Part shown: positions 25,053-34,606 of the stretch, one piece after another
How positions within the stretch are numbered: position 1 is the stretch's first letter
How the letters are laid out: every line of letters starts with the position of its first letter
NCBI GenBank assembly: GCA_903893625.1
Contig: CAITND010000037.1
Span: 1 to 64,000, forward strand
Source of the DNA: an uncultured Oscillatoriales cyanobacterium
Lineage (GTDB): Bacteria > Cyanobacteriota > Cyanobacteriia > Cyanobacteriales > Microcoleaceae
DNA: 64,000 bases
Direction of reading: 5' to 3'
The notes under the pieces: model-generated
Told to the model about the DNA's origin: nothing
The model's database searches: none
What the model saw: only the letters and a program-made list of their open reading frames with translations
Made by a program: the position numbers and the translations under genes

Positions 25053-27512
25053 ATGAATACAAATGAACTCAACTCTGAACAAAATGCGATCACTAGCCAC
25101 ATAAAAGGGGCTCTGTTGGTACTAGCCCCAGTTGGTACAGGCAAAACTCGTGTTTTAGCAGAGCGAGTTCTATCTGCCATAAATGGGGGTATCTCTCCTG
25201 AAAAAATTCTCTGTCTAACGTTTACGAATCGTGCGGCTTTGGAAATGAGAGAGCGACTCTCTCAATATTGTCCAGAACAATTTCCTAATCTGACAATTAA
25301 AACCTTTCATGGTTTGTGTACCTCTATATTAAGAATTGAGGCTCGTCCGCTTGGGTTGCCAGCAGATTTTATCATTTATGATGATTCAGATTGTATAGAA
25401 TTAGTCAAGGAAATTTTTGATTTATCTGATGAGCAGGAAGCCAAAGATTTATTCGCTGATTTAGCTAAGTGTAAAATACAAGCTAAAGAAGTCGAGTTAT
25501 CCCTAAACTATTCATTAGAAAAATTGTATGCTCCATTAGGAAATAAGTGGGCTAAATATGCTGCTCAGTATCAAATTGTCTTACAAAAACGTCATGCTTT
25601 AGACTTTGCCGATCTGGTTTTTTATCTTCGGGGGATGTTGTATTGGGAACCTGAAATGAGTGAACGTTGGGCAAATCAATTTGATTTTGTGCAAGTTGAT
25701 GAAGTTCAAGATACTCATCTGTCTGAGTACAGCATCGTTAAACATTTGGCATCTAAAACGGGCAATCTAGCAATGATTGGGGATTTGGATCAGACTATTT
25801 ATGAGTGGAGAGGATCAGAACCCGATGATGTGATTGCCCAATTCAAGAGCGACTTTAATCCTGTAGAATATTCCTTAACCTGGAATTATCGAGCCACACA
25901 AATCCTTTTAAATGCAGCTTCTGGCTTTGCAGATTCTTTTGAACATCGAAAAACAAAGATTACACCGTCTCCTGATTGTGAATTAGGGGAATTGATCCAA
26001 GTTCATGTAGCAAGAAATGAACAAGCAGAAGCTGAGTGGATTGGTGAACAAATTCAGAGATTAGCAGCTAATCAAAAAAATTTTGTCTATAGCCGAGTGG
26101 CAATTCTTGCCCGTAATCATAAACGTACAGAAGTCATTAGTCGGATGTTAGAACGTCTGAATATTCCTTGCGTTACAGTTGAGCAATTCCATTTTTTTAT
26201 GCGCCAGGAAGTAAAGGATGCTCTTGCCTATCTGCGCTTGATTTTGAACCCATTTGATGCAAGTGCAATGCGCCGAATACTTCTCCGTCCCAATCGTGGG
26301 ATTGGCGATACCACAATTAACAATGTTATTAAGAAGGGGAAATTTTGTGGTTTTAGGTTAACAGATATGGTATCTAGCCAAACTTTTATTGATGGTGATC
26401 CATTTAGTGAACTGCTAAAAGCCTATTCATCGAGTACGATAGTTGTTTTTGATGTAGAAACAACAGGATTTTCAGTCAGTCAAGATGAGGTTATAGAAAT
26501 TGCTGCTATTCGTTTGGTAAACGGAAAACCAGAAGATGAGTTTCATGCTTATATTAAAAATACTGTCAGTGTTGGTAAATCAGAACGAATACATGGATAT
26601 AGCGATCGCTTCCTAGCAGAAGAAGGTAGACTTGCTAAAGATGTTTTTGATGAATTCTTTAATTTTGTCAGTAATTCTATATTGGTTGGGCATAACGTAG
26701 GCTTTGATATCAAGATGGTGATTGCCCAATCACAAAAAGCGGGTATAGTTACCCCCAAATTGCAATGGGAAGATACTTTAGAATTGGCCAACCGCTTTAT
26801 TAAATCTGAACGTTATAAATTAGAAACATTAGCAAAACTTTTGAATCTTCAACACCTGCCGACTCACAAAGCAATGGATGATGTTAAAACAACCATTGAC
26901 TTGTTAGCTGTCCTAGTTCCACGTGCTGAACGTAGATCCGATTATCGTCAAGCATTGGTGTATCATTATGGAGAAGAATTTGAAAGACTTGCTCAACAAA
27001 TGGATCACTGGCGCAATGCTAGTCAAATGATGCGACCTTCAGATTTATTAGATAAATTACTTGTGGAATCTGGACTTTACAGCTATTATCAATTAGAAGC
27101 AAAACGACTACAAAACCTAATCTGGCTTGTCCGACTTTTTCAGGAGAGGGATAATCCAGATTTACACCCTGATACAGCTTTACGCAGTCTTCTTGAATTT
27201 ACTGCTCTTGCTAAAAATTTAGATCAAGTCTCCCAAGATGACAATCAAGTTCCGATTATTACTGTACATCAGTCCAAAGGTTTGGAGTTTGATAGTGTTT
27301 TCATTGCTGGAGTGACAGAGAATGAGTTTCCCACTTTTTTTAGTGTTCGTGACAATAATTTAGAGGAGGAGAGACGATTATTTTATGTGGCCATGACGAG
27401 GGCAAAACAAAGGCTATTTATCTCAGCTTACTCAAAAGATTCTAAAGATTTTTCAAAGTCTCGTAGTGAATTTATTAACCAAATACCCAAAGAATATATC
27501 AATGACCAATAA
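25053..27512 (+). CDS. UvrD/Rep superfamily 1 helicase with inserted DnaQ-like exonuclease
   Basis: 819 aa from the ATG at 25053. SF1A motifs in order: Walker A APVGTGKT (25-32), CLTFTNRAALEM, TFHGLC, Walker B VDEVQD (D216-D220), MIGDLDQTIYEWRG, LTWNYRAT, then late in the protein TVHQSKGLEFD and LFYVAMTRAK. Between about residues 460 and 620, in the 2B region, sits a complete DEDDh exonuclease: FDVETTGF (D467, E469), HNVGFD (H547, D552) and HKAMDD (H605, D610). One polypeptide could unwind DNA and digest a 3' end. It overlaps the next gene by 11 nt, implying coupled translation. Confidence 0.9.
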   Translation: MNTNELNSEQNAITSHIKGALLVLAPVGTGKTRVLAERVLSAINGGISPEKILCLTFTNRAALEMRERLSQYCPEQFPNLTIKTFHGLCTSILRIEARPLGLPADFIIYDDSDCIELVKEIFDLSDEQEAKDLFADLAKCKIQAKEVELSLNYSLEKLYAPLGNKWAKYAAQYQIVLQKRHALDFADLVFYLRGMLYWEPEMSERWANQFDFVQVDEVQDTHLSEYSIVKHLASKTGNLAMIGDLDQTIYEWRGSEPDDVIAQFKSDFNPVEYSLTWNYRATQILLNAASGFADSFEHRKTKITPSPDCELGELIQVHVARNEQAEAEWIGEQIQRLAANQKNFVYSRVAILARNHKRTEVISRMLERLNIPCVTVEQFHFFMRQEVKDALAYLRLILNPFDASAMRRILLRPNRGIGDTTINNVIKKGKFCGFRLTDMVSSQTFIDGDPFSELLKAYSSSTIVVFDVETTGFSVSQDEVIEIAAIRLVNGKPEDEFHAYIKNTVSVGKSERIHGYSDRFLAEEGRLAKDVFDEFFNFVSNSILVGHNVGFDIKMVIAQSQKAGIVTPKLQWEDTLELANRFIKSERYKLETLAKLLNLQHLPTHKAMDDVKTTIDLLAVLVPRAERRSDYRQALVYHYGEEFERLAQQMDHWRNASQMMRPSDLLDKLLVESGLYSYYQLEAKRLQNLIWLVRLFQERDNPDLHPDTALRSLLEFTALAKNLDQVSQDDNQVPIITVHQSKGLEFDSVFIAGVTENEFPTFFSVRDNNLEEERRLFYVAMTRAKQRLFISAYSKDSKDFSKSRSEFINQIPKEYINDQ

Positions 27513-30500
27513 CACACCTAACTATCGTAGTTTTCATCCTTTTATTGCAGATGCCTATACTGCCTTACATCAGTGGCTTAATAAGACGGTTCCAGAGGCC
27601 AATGGTTATAAAAAAATAGACCCTCGTGGTCAATGGAAAGATATTCTTCATAAGGAAGATTGGAAACATACAGCTTTTCAATATTATTATCTTTTTCCAT
27701 CACACTATTTTAAGGCTGCTCATACTTTAGAGAACATTGTTGGAGAAGACAAGCTAGAAGATTGGCTGAGACACAAACAAAGGATGTGTGTGTTAGATGT
27801 AGGCTGTGGAGCAGGAGCAGGCTCTGCTGCTTTTTTAGAAGCAATTCTTCAACTGAAAGAAAGAGGGAAAATCACAAATAAAGTTGATGTACTTTTTATT
27901 GGCATTGATCCAAGCGTATATGCAATAGGTCTTTATCACCAGCTAATGTCAAGCATAAAAAATTATAGCTCTGATTCCATAAACTTAGATTTTAAAATTA
28001 TTCGTCATGGCTTTCCTAAAGCTACTGGTGATATAAACAATTATTTAAAAAAGGAGGCTTTATTACGTCAAGTTCCGTTTTCTAATGTGTTGGTAATGCA
28101 GCTTAACGTTATTTCTCCTCTAAGTCAGAATTATAGAGATCAACAAAAAGATTATGATCAACTCAGACAGCTTGGGATTCCAATAGATGATTCAATCGCG
28201 GAAGGGAAGGAGGTATTTGGAGAAGCGGAAGCAGACGCTTATAGAAGGCTTGTCGAAGATGTTCCAATTGATGTGATGCACATTCTGACAATTGGAACTA
28301 AAAATATAGAAAAGTATGTGCAAATTGGCACAGATAGCACAAAAACTTTAGAAGAAAGAATAAAAGAGATGGCAGATGCTCTTAATCAAATTGTTGGCAA
28401 CCGTCATATCATTGAGCAAATTGCCGCAGGCAACTATTATGTTTCTTATGAAAATCCTTCTAATAGTTACTGGAGAGATAAAGGTTGTATTTGTTACCAA
28501 ACAGACTTTTATACTGATTATCAAAAAATAATTAGTGCTGACTTAGCAGAAGATGAAGATTGGAATGCGGTTATAAGTTTAGAAAATCTCAGGTCTGCTT
28601 GGGCAAAAGCACAGCATAATCTTCGGAGTGAATCGCTATATGATGAGACTGAAATCCGCTTATTTGACATGAATATAGATGATAGATTAGCTGTTTTGCG
28701 AGAGCAATTATGTGCTTATGCCAATGATGTAGCATTGACTGATGAGATGATTTCTTATAAATTCCCAAAAAATAATTCAGCCACTCGTCCAAGAGGGCTT
28801 TCACGTTTTGAAGAAGAAATTTTATCGGTAGCAATAGTTCAGAATTTAGGCGATAGATCTTCTAAACTTAGAGGAAGTAGCTATGCTTATAGAATTTCTA
28901 ATGAAAAAAGAGATACAGAGTATCTTTATGAATATTGGTTTAGCGCCTATTGTTATTATATGAAAAAAGCGCGTGATAGTGCAAAAAACTATCCTAATGG
29001 GGTAATTCTTCGGGTAGATATTGAATCATTTTACACGAAAATTATTCAATCTCAATTATGTAATGAACTGTCTAAAGAACTAACAGAAAGTCAACGGATA
29101 CGTTGGCTGATGCGACTATTACTTACTAAGGATATTAATGAACATGAGGTGGGACAAGGAATAACACAAGGTAGCATTGGCTCTGGTTTTTATGCAAATA
29201 TTTATTTGACCCCAATAGATGTAAAATTTGGACATGGTAATCAGTGGGCAGTGGAGTTTCATCGCTATGTAGATGACATGATTTTTGTCATCCCAAATCC
29301 AGATGATATGACTCAAATTGAAAATGTTCTTAATGAAGAGTTACAGAAACTTAGCCTAAATCTTAACGAAGGTAAAACAGAAAAGTATAAAAGCTCTGAA
29401 TTTTTAGATCAGTCTAAAGATGATATTTTATTAGAAGAACTCAGTGAACGTTTTAACAGCATTGTTAACCCATTATGGATTATGAACTCAGAGCATAGAG
29501 CTATTCTTGCCAGTTCATATCATAAGGATGAACTCTGGTGGTGTCATATTAAACGCTATGAGCAATGCTTAAAAGCTATAAATATTCATATTCACGAATT
29601 GCAACTTAGTCGAAGAGTATGTAAATATTTGTTTACTCTCAGAAACAGAGAGAGAGATTTAGCAAAGCAAAAAGAAATTTTGGGTTTAGAAGGAGAGTTG
29701 AAATCTACACAACCTCCAGATATTGACTCCTCTGAAGCAATTCTACAATGGGCCAATTGTTTCACTACTTCTAACAATGAATGGAGCGAAAATAGGGATC
29801 AAGTGCGTAACCTACTGATTGAGCTATTTCATAAGAGTTGGGAAGAGTTACGCAAATCAAATAGTAGTAATTTCAATGAAGTACGGAAATTTCAAAGATA
29901 TATTCGCTTTGCTTTGTATAGACTATCTATTCTAGGACTTGAGGATATAATTCCAGCCCTAATGGAAATTTTGCGTGATTCTTTTTGGATTGTCAGAGAG
30001 CCATTAAATGTGCTAGAAAATATAGCAAGACAGGGTTTTACTGATGAATTAATGAGTTTACTGACATATTATCAAAATTCTCAGCAATCAGTTGATTACA
30101 TGAAGGCAATAACAATTAGGGCTATGAGATTTTTGCCTAATATTGATGCTCAGGAATGGGAAGTAATAGTTAAATCTTCAACAATTCTAAATCAATCGGT
30201 GAGTATCGCTGAAAATCTTATGGCAACTGAAACTTGGCTATATTTAGGTCACAAATATCATGCGTTTAAACAGAGCCATCATCTTGAGGCTGTTAAAAAT
30301 GCTCTGCGATCTCAACCTGCTCCGCCAAGCAGACTGAAGAAGAACTATATCTTAATTTTGGGAGAGTTTGAGCCAAATGCTGTGCAAGAATTTTCTGTTA
30401 ATATCAACGATCCTATGCTATTTAGCGCACGGGAGCTTGCTCTTCAAGGAAATCCATCTGAGATATTTGACCTACCAGAGCTTAAAATTCTTCGGGAAAA

Positions 30501-30552
30501 TTACTATAGTGGTCGGGGTTCAGCGGATAGTGAGGAAGATCCATTGACTTAA
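27502..30552 (+). CDS. Methyltransferase-reverse transcriptase fusion with helical C-terminal region
   Basis: 1016 aa from the ATG at 27502, inside the 3' end of the helicase gene. Residues 97-107 (VLDVGCGAGAG) with FIGIDPS downstream are a class I SAM methyltransferase motif I/II. From about 380 to 660 lies a reverse transcriptase: motif A VDIESFY (D506), motif B GQGITQGS (551-558), motif C YVDD (589-592) and motif D LNEGKTEKY. Residues about 700-1016 are alpha-helical, HEAT-like, resembling the C-terminal regions of UG/Abi-type defence reverse transcriptases. The catalytic residues are intact. No intron, retron or diversity-generating features are visible. Confidence 0.82.
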   Translation: MTNNTPNYRSFHPFIADAYTALHQWLNKTVPEANGYKKIDPRGQWKDILHKEDWKHTAFQYYYLFPSHYFKAAHTLENIVGEDKLEDWLRHKQRMCVLDVGCGAGAGSAAFLEAILQLKERGKITNKVDVLFIGIDPSVYAIGLYHQLMSSIKNYSSDSINLDFKIIRHGFPKATGDINNYLKKEALLRQVPFSNVLVMQLNVISPLSQNYRDQQKDYDQLRQLGIPIDDSIAEGKEVFGEAEADAYRRLVEDVPIDVMHILTIGTKNIEKYVQIGTDSTKTLEERIKEMADALNQIVGNRHIIEQIAAGNYYVSYENPSNSYWRDKGCICYQTDFYTDYQKIISADLAEDEDWNAVISLENLRSAWAKAQHNLRSESLYDETEIRLFDMNIDDRLAVLREQLCAYANDVALTDEMISYKFPKNNSATRPRGLSRFEEEILSVAIVQNLGDRSSKLRGSSYAYRISNEKRDTEYLYEYWFSAYCYYMKKARDSAKNYPNGVILRVDIESFYTKIIQSQLCNELSKELTESQRIRWLMRLLLTKDINEHEVGQGITQGSIGSGFYANIYLTPIDVKFGHGNQWAVEFHRYVDDMIFVIPNPDDMTQIENVLNEELQKLSLNLNEGKTEKYKSSEFLDQSKDDILLEELSERFNSIVNPLWIMNSEHRAILASSYHKDELWWCHIKRYEQCLKAINIHIHELQLSRRVCKYLFTLRNRERDLAKQKEILGLEGELKSTQPPDIDSSEAILQWANCFTTSNNEWSENRDQVRNLLIELFHKSWEELRKSNSSNFNEVRKFQRYIRFALYRLSILGLEDIIPALMEILRDSFWIVREPLNVLENIARQGFTDELMSLLTYYQNSQQSVDYMKAITIRAMRFLPNIDAQEWEVIVKSSTILNQSVSIAENLMATETWLYLGHKYHAFKQSHHLEAVKNALRSQPAPPSRLKKNYILILGEFEPNAVQEFSVNINDPMLFSARELALQGNPSEIFDLPELKILRENYYSGRGSADSEEDPLT

Positions 30553-30636
30553 AGAAGTACGATCGGAATGTTCTTGGATCTCATTCGGTAACTGTCGATA
30601 ATGATACCAGAAATCAGGGGTTGCACGATATTTCAC
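30520..30636 (-). pseudogene. Truncated RelE/ParE-type toxin
   Basis: A GTG at 30636 overlaps the antitoxin stop (GTGA) and opens MKYRATPDFWYHYRQLP, then NEIQEHSDR: the usual N-terminus of a RelE-superfamily toxin. After about residue 25 similarity ends where the sequence runs antisense into the reverse transcriptase gene, and a TGA stops it after 38 codons. The remaining two thirds of the toxin are missing, so it is called a remnant cut by the module's right edge. Confidence 0.7.
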
Positions 30637-30833
30637 AGGTCGGTACAACGTCCTTCCCGTAGATGTTGAAGTGTTTGTTGAGCCAGCCCATCGAGCCGAC
30701 CTGCTGCAACATCTTCTTCAAATTGCCGATCCCATATTTCTGCATCAAATTCTGCAAACCACACACGGAAAGCGGCTAGTTCTTCTTTCGTTAATTGACT
30801 GACAGCACTTTCAATCTCCTGCAAATTACTCAT
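30633..30833 (-). CDS. Type II antitoxin-like protein
   Basis: 66 aa. IESAVSQLTKEELAAFRVWF and AAGRLDGLAQQTLQHLREG are the hallmark segments of small antitoxins that precede RelE/ParE toxins. The gene is complete, but the toxin that should follow it is truncated, so the antitoxin is orphaned here. It may still neutralise toxins encoded elsewhere. Confidence 0.75.
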   Translation of the reverse strand: MSNLQEIESAVSQLTKEELAAFRVWFAEFDAEIWDRQFEEDVAAGRLDGLAQQTLQHLREGRCTDL

Positions 30834-31016
30834 ACACTTAAAGTAAATTCAGTAATTAGGAATATAGCTAATTATACCACTATTCATCCAATAGGGAATA
30901 GATTAAATCTCTAACGTTGTACCAATGCAGATGTTCAGAAACCCTGTTTCTCTTTCCAAAGTTAATGGGTGTTATAATCCAAATATTCCAATTAATGAGT
31001 ACCACTGGAAGCAACA

Positions 31017-31268
31017 ATGTCAAGAGAAAATATAGCAACAGTTGTTAAAATCATAGAATCTCTTACAGATGCTCAACAGCAACAGATTATTGAGCATTTA
31101 CGAAAATATATTAGAGATCTGCAAAATAAAAACGCGGATTTTGAAGATGAATTGCAGTGGGATCAATCTTTTCAAAAAACCCAAAGCAAGTTAGTCGCAG
31201 CAGCAAAACTGGCAAAACAACAAATTGCTCAAGGACAAGCACAACCTATGGACTATGAGCAATTATGA
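31017..31268 (+). CDS. Small antitoxin-like protein
   Basis: 83 aa, highly charged and helical (ENIATVVKIIESLTDAQQQQ, then a Lys/Gln-rich C-terminus). It overlaps the ATG of a RelE-type toxin reading by 4 nt (ATGA), the classic antitoxin-toxin arrangement, though the toxin is interrupted. DNA-binding and toxin-binding functions are inferred from position. Confidence 0.65.
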   Translation: MSRENIATVVKIIESLTDAQQQQIIEHLRKYIRDLQNKNADFEDELQWDQSFQKTQSKLVAAAKLAKQQIAQGQAQPMDYEQL

Positions 31269-31528
31269 GGTCTGCTACCTTACCGTCCTTTTGGTCAGAA
31301 TATCATCGCCTTCCACTCAACATTCGTAAAGAAGCCCGAAAAGCGTATCGTTTATGGTCAAATAATCCTTTTTATCCCTCCTTACACTTTAAGTGTATTA
31401 ATCGTGATCAGGATATTTGGTCAGTCAGAATTACGTGAAATTATCGCGCGATTGGAGTTTTACAAGAGGATACAGTTACATGGTTTTGGGTTGGTAGTCA
31501 TGATCAATATGAGGAGTTTTTTGGGTAA
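31265..31528 (+). pseudogene. RelE/ParE-type toxin with in-frame nonsense codon
   Basis: From the ATG at 31265 the frame gives MRSATLPSFWSEYHRLPLNI ... NNPFYPSLHFKCI ... DIWSVRIT, then TGA at codon 58 (31436-31438), then NYRAIGVLQEDTVTWFWVGS to a TAA at 31526-31528. The whole 87-codon gene is otherwise in frame, and the family normally has Arg at the stop position, so one C-to-T change (CGA to TGA) explains it. The truncated product lacks the last two strands and is probably inactive. Confidence 0.8.
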
Positions 31529-31654
31529 ATTCAAGATTAGGAAATAGAGTAAATATTGGACAAAAAATTTTGAGAAACCTAGTTTCTTGTTCTAGTTACC
31601 GATATAAAATACCCCTTACCGAGCAGGTAAGAGGTAAGAAAAACGATTAATTTA

Positions 31655-34279
31655 TCACTCTTGAACAGTTAATAATTCCAGTGGTAAACGTTTAAAAACT
31701 AATCGTTCGTTTTCGATATCCACAAAAATTGTATCCCCATTAATAAATTCACTGCGAAGAATTGCCTTAGCAATCGGTGTTTCTAATTCCCGTTGAATTG
31801 CCCGTTTTAATGGACGAGCACCATAGACAGGATCATAACCAACTTCTGCTAAGAAATCTAAGGCAGAATCCGATAATTTTAACGTCATTTTTCGTTCGAC
31901 TAAACGTTTCGATAAACGTTCAACTTGCAGACTCACAATTTGTCGCAATTCTGATTTTTGTAAGGCATGGAAAATGATCATTTCATCAATTCGGTTGAGA
32001 AATTCCGGTCGGAAACTTGCCCGCATTGCTTCTAATACCCGACTCCGCATTTCTTCATATTGGGAATCAGAACCCGACACATCTAAAATATACTGTGAAC
32101 CCACATTACTGGTCATAATAATAATGCTATTTTTGAAATCAACAGTATGACCTTGTGCGTCCGTAACCCTGCCATCATCGAGGATTTGCAACATAATATT
32201 AAACACATCGGGATGGGCTTTTTCGATTTCATCAAACAGAATTACAGCGTAGGGACGGCGACGAATTGCTTCAGTTAATTGCCCCCCTTCGTCATAACCA
32301 ACATACCCTGGAGGTGCGCCAATTAAACGGGAAACCGCGTGTTTTTCCATGTATTCTGACATATCAATTCGCACCATCGCTTCTTCAGTATCAAATAAAT
32401 AGGAAGCTAAGGCTTTTGCTAACTCCGTTTTCCCGACTCCTGTAGGCCCTAAAAAGATAAAACTAGCGACGGGACGGTTGGGGTCAGATAACCCCGCTCT
32501 TGAGCGTTGAATGGCATCGGCAACGGCCGTTACTGCTTCATCTTGACCGATAACTCGGTGGTGTAATTCAGCTTCTAAAGTTAGAAGTTTTTGCATTTCC
32601 GACTCGACTAATTTACTAATCGGAATTCCTGTCCATTTTGAGATAATTTCCGCAATATCGGCTTCGGTGACTTCCTCCCGCAATAGGGTTTTCCCACTAA
32701 TTTGAGTATTTTCTAATTGGGCTTCTATGGCTTTAAGTTTTTTCTTGAGTTCTTCCATTTTCCCATATTTTAATTCCGCCGCTCGGTTTAAATCATAGTT
32801 ACGTTCGGCTTGCTGAATTTCAATATTAACCCGATCAATTTCTTCTTTGATCGATTGAATATCGGTAATCACTTTTTTCTCGGATTGCCATTGAGAACTC
32901 AGGCTTTGTTGTTCTTGCTTTAATGTTCCTAATTCGGTTTCTATCCGTTCCAAACGTTCTAAAGATGCAGCATCGCTTTCTTTTTTTAACGATAAACGTT
33001 CCATTTCTAATTGCAAAATTCGTCGATCAATTTCATCTAATTGTTCTGGTTTAGATGTAATTTCCATCTTTAATTTAGCCGCAGATTCATCGACTAAATC
33101 AATGGCTTTATCAGGTAAAAAGCGATCGCTAATATATCGAGTCGATAATACCGCAGCCGCTACTAACGCACTATCGGAAATTTTCACCCCATGATGGACT
33201 TCATACCGTTCTTTTAATCCGCGTAAAATCGAGATAGTATCTTCAACGGTAGGTTGATCAACATACACTTGTTGAAAACGCCGTTCTAAGGCTGGATCTT
33301 TTTCAAGATACTTGCGATATTCGTCTAGGGTTGTTGCTCCAATACAGCGCAATTCTCCCCGTGCTAACATAGGTTTTAATAAGTTCCCGGCATCCATCGC
33401 TCCTTGGGTTGCACCCGCTCCCACAACGGTATGAATTTCATCAATAAATAGAATAATTGTCCCGTTAGAGTCAGTAACTTCTTTTAATACTGCTTTTAAG
33501 CGTTCTTCAAATTCTCCTCGGAATTTTGCCCCGGCAATTAACGCCCCCATATCTAAGGCAATTAACCGTCTTTCTTGTAAAGATTGAGGTACATCTCCGG
33601 CAATAATTCGTTGGGCGAGTCCTTCTGCGATCGCAGTTTTCCCAACACCTGGCTCTCCAATTAAGACCGGATTATTTTTAGTTCTGCGGCTTAAAATTTG
33701 TATAGTCCGACGAATTTCATCATCTCGTCCAATCACAGGATCGAGTTTTCCTTGCCGGGCGGCTTCGGTTAAATCTCGACCATATTTTTCTAGGGCTTCG
33801 TATTTGTTTTCGGGTGTTTGATCAGTCACTTTGTTGTTGCCTCTAATTTGAGTAATAATAGATTTGAGTTTGGTTTCATCTAAGCGAAATTCTTGAAATA
33901 AAGCCTTGCCAAAACGATCATCTTTAGGATAAGCTAAAAATAGATGTTCAACTGAAATAAACTCATCTTTGTATTCTTGGCGATAGGCTTCGGCTCGGTC
34001 TAAAAGGGTATCTAAACTTCGACCTAAATAAACATTAGCAATTGTTCCCGTTATTTTAGGTTGACGATTAATAAACCCATCGGTTCTTTCTCGAAATTGA
34101 CCAACGGATATTCCCGCTTTAGTAATTATATTCTTAGTTAATCCCTCTTGTTCCAGCAACGCTTTCATTAAGTGTTCACTTTCAATTTGTTGCTGTTGGG
34201 ATTGTTTGACCAGATCGGGAGTCCGGGCTAACGCTTCCCAGGTTTTTTCTGTAAATTTATTAGGATCGGTAGGTTGCAT
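31655..34279 (-). CDS. clpB: ATP-dependent disaggregase ClpB
   Basis: 874 aa, the standard length. N-terminal Clp repeat domain (1-150), AAA1 with Walker [16 protein letters not shown] and [14 protein letters not shown], the coiled-coil middle domain (about 400-530), AAA2 with [15 protein letters not shown], pore motif [12 protein letters not shown] and a C-terminal oligomerisation region. It resolubilises aggregated proteins with DnaK/DnaJ/GrpE. The 327-bp upstream region contains no CIRCE element. Cyanobacteria often have two clpB genes; I cannot say which this is. Confidence 0.97.
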   Translation of the reverse strand: MQPTDPNKFTEKTWEALARTPDLVKQSQQQQIESEHLMKALLEQEGLTKNIITKAGISVGQFRERTDGFINRQPKITGTIANVYLGRSLDTLLDRAEAYRQEYKDEFISVEHLFLAYPKDDRFGKALFQEFRLDETKLKSIITQIRGNNKVTDQTPENKYEALEKYGRDLTEAARQGKLDPVIGRDDEIRRTIQILSRRTKNNPVLIGEPGVGKTAIAEGLAQRIIAGDVPQSLQERRLIALDMGALIAGAKFRGEFEERLKAVLKEVTDSNGTIILFIDEIHTVVGAGATQGAMDAGNLLKPMLARGELRCIGATTLDEYRKYLEKDPALERRFQQVYVDQPTVEDTISILRGLKERYEVHHGVKISDSALVAAAVLSTRYISDRFLPDKAIDLVDESAAKLKMEITSKPEQLDEIDRRILQLEMERLSLKKESDAASLERLERIETELGTLKQEQQSLSSQWQSEKKVITDIQSIKEEIDRVNIEIQQAERNYDLNRAAELKYGKMEELKKKLKAIEAQLENTQISGKTLLREEVTEADIAEIISKWTGIPISKLVESEMQKLLTLEAELHHRVIGQDEAVTAVADAIQRSRAGLSDPNRPVASFIFLGPTGVGKTELAKALASYLFDTEEAMVRIDMSEYMEKHAVSRLIGAPPGYVGYDEGGQLTEAIRRRPYAVILFDEIEKAHPDVFNIMLQILDDGRVTDAQGHTVDFKNSIIIMTSNVGSQYILDVSGSDSQYEEMRSRVLEAMRASFRPEFLNRIDEMIIFHALQKSELRQIVSLQVERLSKRLVERKMTLKLSDSALDFLAEVGYDPVYGARPLKRAIQRELETPIAKAILRSEFINGDTIFVDIENERLVFKRLPLELLTVQE

Positions 34280-34606
34280 ATTTATCCTCCATTTTGATGG
34301 TCATAAATTGATTGAAAATTACCAATATTAGCAACGATCTAAGTTAGAGATTTCCTATAACACTTTCTTACTATACCGAACTCTATTCAGATAGTTTATC
34401 TTATTTTCACGACTTTTTAGTACGGTTCACCGAAAATCTGGGGTTAGGTGTTGGGAACACTCCCAAGAAAATGTACAAGGGTTTTGATTAAAATCCGAGG
34501 TTAAAATGATAATTTTTGCTTTTAAAATTAACGCTAGGGTGATATAATTGTGGTGATGAGGTTTTTCCTCAATCTGGACAAATTTTTATGATATTTTAAG
34601 CTGAAA
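34280..34606. other. Divergent promoter region of clpB and the KDPG aldolase gene
   Basis: AT-rich, without ORFs. On the + strand a -10-like TATAAT occurs at about 34543-34548 upstream of the aldolase, but without a well-spaced -35. TTGGGAACACTCCCAA near 34450-34465 is a short hairpin. No CIRCE (TTAGCACTC-N9-GAGTGCTAA) is present, so HrcA control of clpB is not indicated. Confidence 0.45.

Larger units (their letters stand above)
25040..30560 (+). other. Candidate defence module: helicase-exonuclease plus methyltransferase-reverse transcriptase
   Basis: Two + strand genes overlapping by 11 nt fill this span. A truncated pentapeptide gene borders the left and a truncated RelE-like toxin borders the right, so both edges cut older genes. 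Enzyme content (DNA helicase, DEDDh exonuclease, SAM methyltransferase, reverse transcriptase, helical-repeat tail) is typical of anti-phage systems. One HIP1 site at about 26604 suggests long residence in cyanobacteria. No integrase, att site or non-coding RNA template was recognised. Confidence 0.6.

Noticed and set aside
25053-30552. Retron, group II intron or diversity-generating retroelement as an explanation for the reverse transcriptase
   Set aside because: No msr/msd-like hairpin RNA in the 150-bp upstream flank (occupied by a gene remnant), no maturase domain or intron RNA ends, and no adjacent template/variable repeats or Avd-like gene.
34280-34606. CIRCE/HrcA operator for clpB
   Set aside because: No TTAGCACTC-N9-GAGTGCTAA or close variant in the upstream region.
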